Part shown: positions 61,680-64,000 of the stretch, one piece after another
Layout: every line of letters starts with the position of its first letter
Numbering within the stretch: the stretch's first letter is position 1
Position numbers and translations under genes: made by a program
Notes under the pieces: model-generated
Database searches by the model: none
The model's input: only the letters and a program-made list of their open reading frames with translations
What the model was told of the DNA's origin: nothing
Assembly (NCBI GenBank): GCA_946699065.1
Contig: CAMPDV010002028.1
Coordinates: 1 to 64,000, forward strand
Direction: 5' to 3'
DNA from: Loxodes magnus
Taxonomy: Eukaryota > Ciliophora > Karyorelictea > Loxodida > Loxodidae
DNA: 64,000 nt

Positions 61680-64000
61680 TCACTTTTCTTAGAAATCTTA
61701 TCATTCTTTTAAACTTCTAGTTCTTAAAACTTTCAAATACATAAACTGATCTTCAGACTCTTTTACTTGCTTTTCTTATTCACTTTTCTTAGAAATCCTA
61801 TCATTCTTTTAAACTTCTAGTTCTTAAAACTTTCAAATACATAAACTGATCTTCAGACTCTTTTACTTGCTTTTCTTATTCACTTTTCTTAGAAATCTTA
61901 TCATTCTTTTAAACTTTCAAATACATAAACTGATCTTCAGACTCTTTTACTTGCTTTTCTTATTCACTTTTCTTAGAAATCTTATATAGTTCTTAAAACT
62001 TTCAAATACATAAACTGATCTTCAGACTCTTTTACTTGCTTTTCTTATTCACTTTTCTTAGAAATCCTATCATTCTTTTAAACTTCTAGTTCTTAAAACT
62101 TTCAAATACATAAACTGATCTTCAGAATCTTTTACTTGCTTTTCTTATTCACTTTTCTTAGAAATCCTATCATCTTTTAAACTTCTAGTTCTTAAAACTT
62201 TCAAATACATAAACTGATCTTCAGACTCTTTTACTTGCTTTTCTTATTCACTTTTCTTAGAAATCTTATCATTCTTTTAAACTTCTAGTTCTTAAAACTT
62301 TCAAATACATAAACTGATCTTCAGACTCTTTTACTTGCTTTTCTTATTCACTTTTCTTAGAAATCTTATCATTCTTTTAAACTTCTAGTTCTTAAAACTT
62401 TCAAATACATAAACTGATCTTCAGACTCTTTTACTTGCTTTTCTTATTCACTTTTCTTAGAAATCTTATATAGTTCTTAAAACTTTCTAATACATAAACT
62501 GATCTTCAGACTCTTTTACTTGCTTTTCTTATTCACTTTTCTTAGAAATCTTATCATTCTTTTAAACTTCTAGTTCTTAAAACTTTTAAATACATAAACT
62601 GATCTTCAGACTCTTTTACTTGCTTTTCTTATTCACTTTTCTTAGAAATCTTATCATTCTTTTAAACTTCTAGTTCTTAAAACTTTCAAATACATAAACT
62701 GATCTTCAGACTCTTTTACTTGCTTTTCTTATTCTTTTTTCTTAGAAATCTTATCATTCTTTTAAACTTTCAAATACATAAACTGATTTTAGACTCTTTT
62801 ACTTGCTTTTCTTATTCACTTTTCTTAGAAATCTTATATAGTTCTTAAAACTTTCAAATACATAAACTGATCTTCAGACTCTTTTACTTGCTTTTCTTAT
62901 TCACTTTTCTTAGAAATCTTATCATTCTTTTAAACTTCTAGTTCTTAAAACTTTCAAATACATAAACTGATCTTCAGACTCTTTTAATTGCTTTTCTTAT
63001 TCACTTTTCTTAGAAATCTTATCATTCTTTTAAACTTCTAGTTCTTAAAACTTTCAAATACATAAACTGATCTTCAGACTCTTTTACTTGCTTTTCTTAT
63101 TCACTTTTCTTAGAAATCTTATCATTCTTTTAAACTTCTAGTTCTTAAAACTTTCAAATACATAAACTGATCTTCAGACTCTTTTACTTGCTTTTCTTAT
63201 TCACTTTTCTTAGAAATCCTATCATCTTTTAAACTTCTAGTTCTTAAAACTTTCAAATACATAAACTGATCTTCAGACTCTTTTACTTGCTTTTCTTATT
63301 CACTTTTCTTAGAAATCTTATCATTCTTTTAAACTTCTAGTTCTTAAAACTTTCAAATACATAAACTGATCTTCAGACTCTTTTACTTGCTTTTCTTATT
63401 CACTTTTCTTAGAAATCTTATCATTCTTTTAAACTTCTAGTTCTTAAAACTTTCAAATACATAAACTGATCTTCAGACTCTTTTACTTGCTTTTCTTATT
63501 CACTTTTCTTAGAAATCTTATATAGTTCTTAAAACTTTCAAATACATAAACTGATCTTCAGACTCTTTTACTTGCTTTTCTTATTCACTTTTCTTAGAAA
63601 TCTTATATAGTTCTTAAAACTTTCAAATACATAAACTGATCTTCAGACTCTTTTACTTGCTTTTCTTATTCACTTTTCTTAGAAATCCTATCATTCTTTT
63701 AAACTTCTAGTTCATAAAACTTTCAAATACATAAACTGATCTTAGACTCTTTTACTTGCTTTTCTTATTCACTTTTCTTAGAAATCTTATATAGTTCTTA
63801 AAACTTTCAAATACATAAACTGATCTTCAGACTCTTTTACTTGCTTTTCTTATTCACTTTTCTTAGAAATCTTATATAGTTCTTAAAACTTTCAAATACA
63901 TAAACTGATCTTCAGACTCTTTTACTTGCTTTTCTTATTCACTTTTCTTAGAAATCTTATCATTCTTTTAAACTTCTAGTTCATAAAACTTTCAAATACA
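61680..64000 (+). repeat. Segmental duplicate D, copy 2, running out of the window
   Basis: Downstream partner of 57,420-59,744 at offset 4,256, matching in monomer order up to the last base. Upstream of about 61,680 the order differs (CCTATC here, TTATATAGTTCAT in copy 1). The array clearly goes on beyond 64,000. Confidence 0.87.

Larger units (their letters stand above)
1..64000 (+). repeat. AT-rich satellite array of ~100/85-bp monomers filling the window
   Basis: The window is a continuous head-to-tail array of one monomer family. The TGCTTTTCTT start recurs every 100, 85, 84 or 82 bases from base 1 to base 64,000, and I saw no inverted copy, no inserted element and no unique spacer. Consensus composition on the plus strand is T 47, A 28, C 20, G 5 per 100 bases, so the strand is about two thirds pyrimidine. 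Stops in the 100-bp consensus lie at monomer positions 23 and 80, 43 and 58, and 51 and 75 (one pair per plus frame), and all three minus frames are also stopped, so it is not coding. Large homogeneous arrays like this are known from eukaryotic heterochromatin, often at centromeres. The family is not one I recognise, and neither array end is in view, so its true size and chromosomal position are unknown. Confidence 0.98.
36200..64000 (+). repeat. Second zone of the array with a changed set of variants
   Basis: From about 36.2 kb the mix changes. TTATATAG becomes the usual short form, TTCATAAAAC spreads into long monomers (usually with CCTATC), TTTCTTTTTCAC appears, 84-mers appear from 37.25 kb, and AAAACTTATCTAG, common before, nearly vanishes. 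The change is not sharp: the monomers at 32,910-33,040 already have downstream states, and TTATCTAG monomers persist to at least 60.7 kb. The basic monomer and its orientation are unchanged, so this is a zone boundary inside one array. Confidence 0.75.

Noticed and set aside
1-64000. Protein-coding genes or a repetitive protein
   Set aside because: Each consensus monomer stops all six frames, and 100-, 85- and 82-bp lengths are not multiples of three, so no frame stays open across monomers.
1-64000. CRISPR array
   Set aside because: Copies are directly adjacent and the whole monomer repeats. There are no unique spacers between constant repeats, and no cas-like gene is present.
1-64000. Telomere or simple-sequence repeat
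   Set aside because: The unit is about 100 bases and there is no run of a 5-8-base motif of the telomere kind.
1-64000. Transposon, LTR or virus-like remains
   Set aside because: No terminal repeats, target-site duplications or coding remnants interrupt the array; every stretch I read is the same monomer.
1-64000. Mammalian-type CENP-B box
   Set aside because: The box needs CG dinucleotides, and the four CGs seen do not lie in a matching motif.
1-64000. Bacterial or plasmid origin iterons or partition sites
   Set aside because: Such arrays are short and sit beside genes. Sixty-four kilobases of non-coding tandem repeat does not fit a prokaryotic replicon.

Overview
The whole 64 kb is one tandem satellite DNA array. 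I see no gene, RNA gene, transposon, unique sequence or array edge; the repeat runs in from base 1 and out past base 64,000. All copies I read point the same way. Taking the monomer to start at TGCTTTTCTT, the main form is 100 bp (example 486-585), with 25 G+C, 47 T, 28 A, 20 C and 5 G on the plus strand. Five length classes recur: 100 bp; 85 bp (a 15-bp loss, in two sequence versions); 84 bp (a 16-bp loss); 82 bp (an 18-bp loss); and rare 101- and 103-bp forms carrying the matching 16- and 18-bp gains. The total is roughly 670-690 monomers, an estimate and not a count. Every reading frame on both strands is stopped within each consensus monomer.

The organism is a eukaryote by inference: a homogeneous, AT-rich, non-coding tandem array longer than 64 kb with higher-order structure is typical of centromeric, pericentromeric or subtelomeric heterochromatin. 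I do not recognise the satellite family and cannot name a clade. Nothing in the window shows which kind of chromosomal region it is.

Layout. (1) 1-9.2 kb: mixed 100/85-bp monomers; about 2.3 kb at the start recurs at 4.26-6.56 kb. (2) 9.2-20 kb: a clear higher-order repeat (HOR) of 3,019 bp, two full copies, one shortened copy of 2,179 bp and a fourth diverging copy; a further relative lies at 22.8-25.0 kb. (3) 20-26 kb: small local duplications (370 and 485 bp). (4) 26.2-30.5 kb: a second HOR of 1,625-1,640 bp; its last copy and flank recur 4,157 bp downstream (33.4-35.9 kb). (5) About 36.2 kb onward: a different mix of variants, with the TATATAG version of the 85-mer, TTCATAAAAC in long monomers, and the 84-bp and 82-bp classes. 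This half holds repeats of 269, 299, about 1,010, 1,227, 2,219, 3,128 and 4,256 bp offset.

The array reads as a record of repeated unequal exchange: the loss and gain classes break at short direct repeats inside the monomer and look like reciprocal products, and blocks of monomers have been copied at many scales with few differences. No enzyme or gene-based system is present; what is unusual here is structural.
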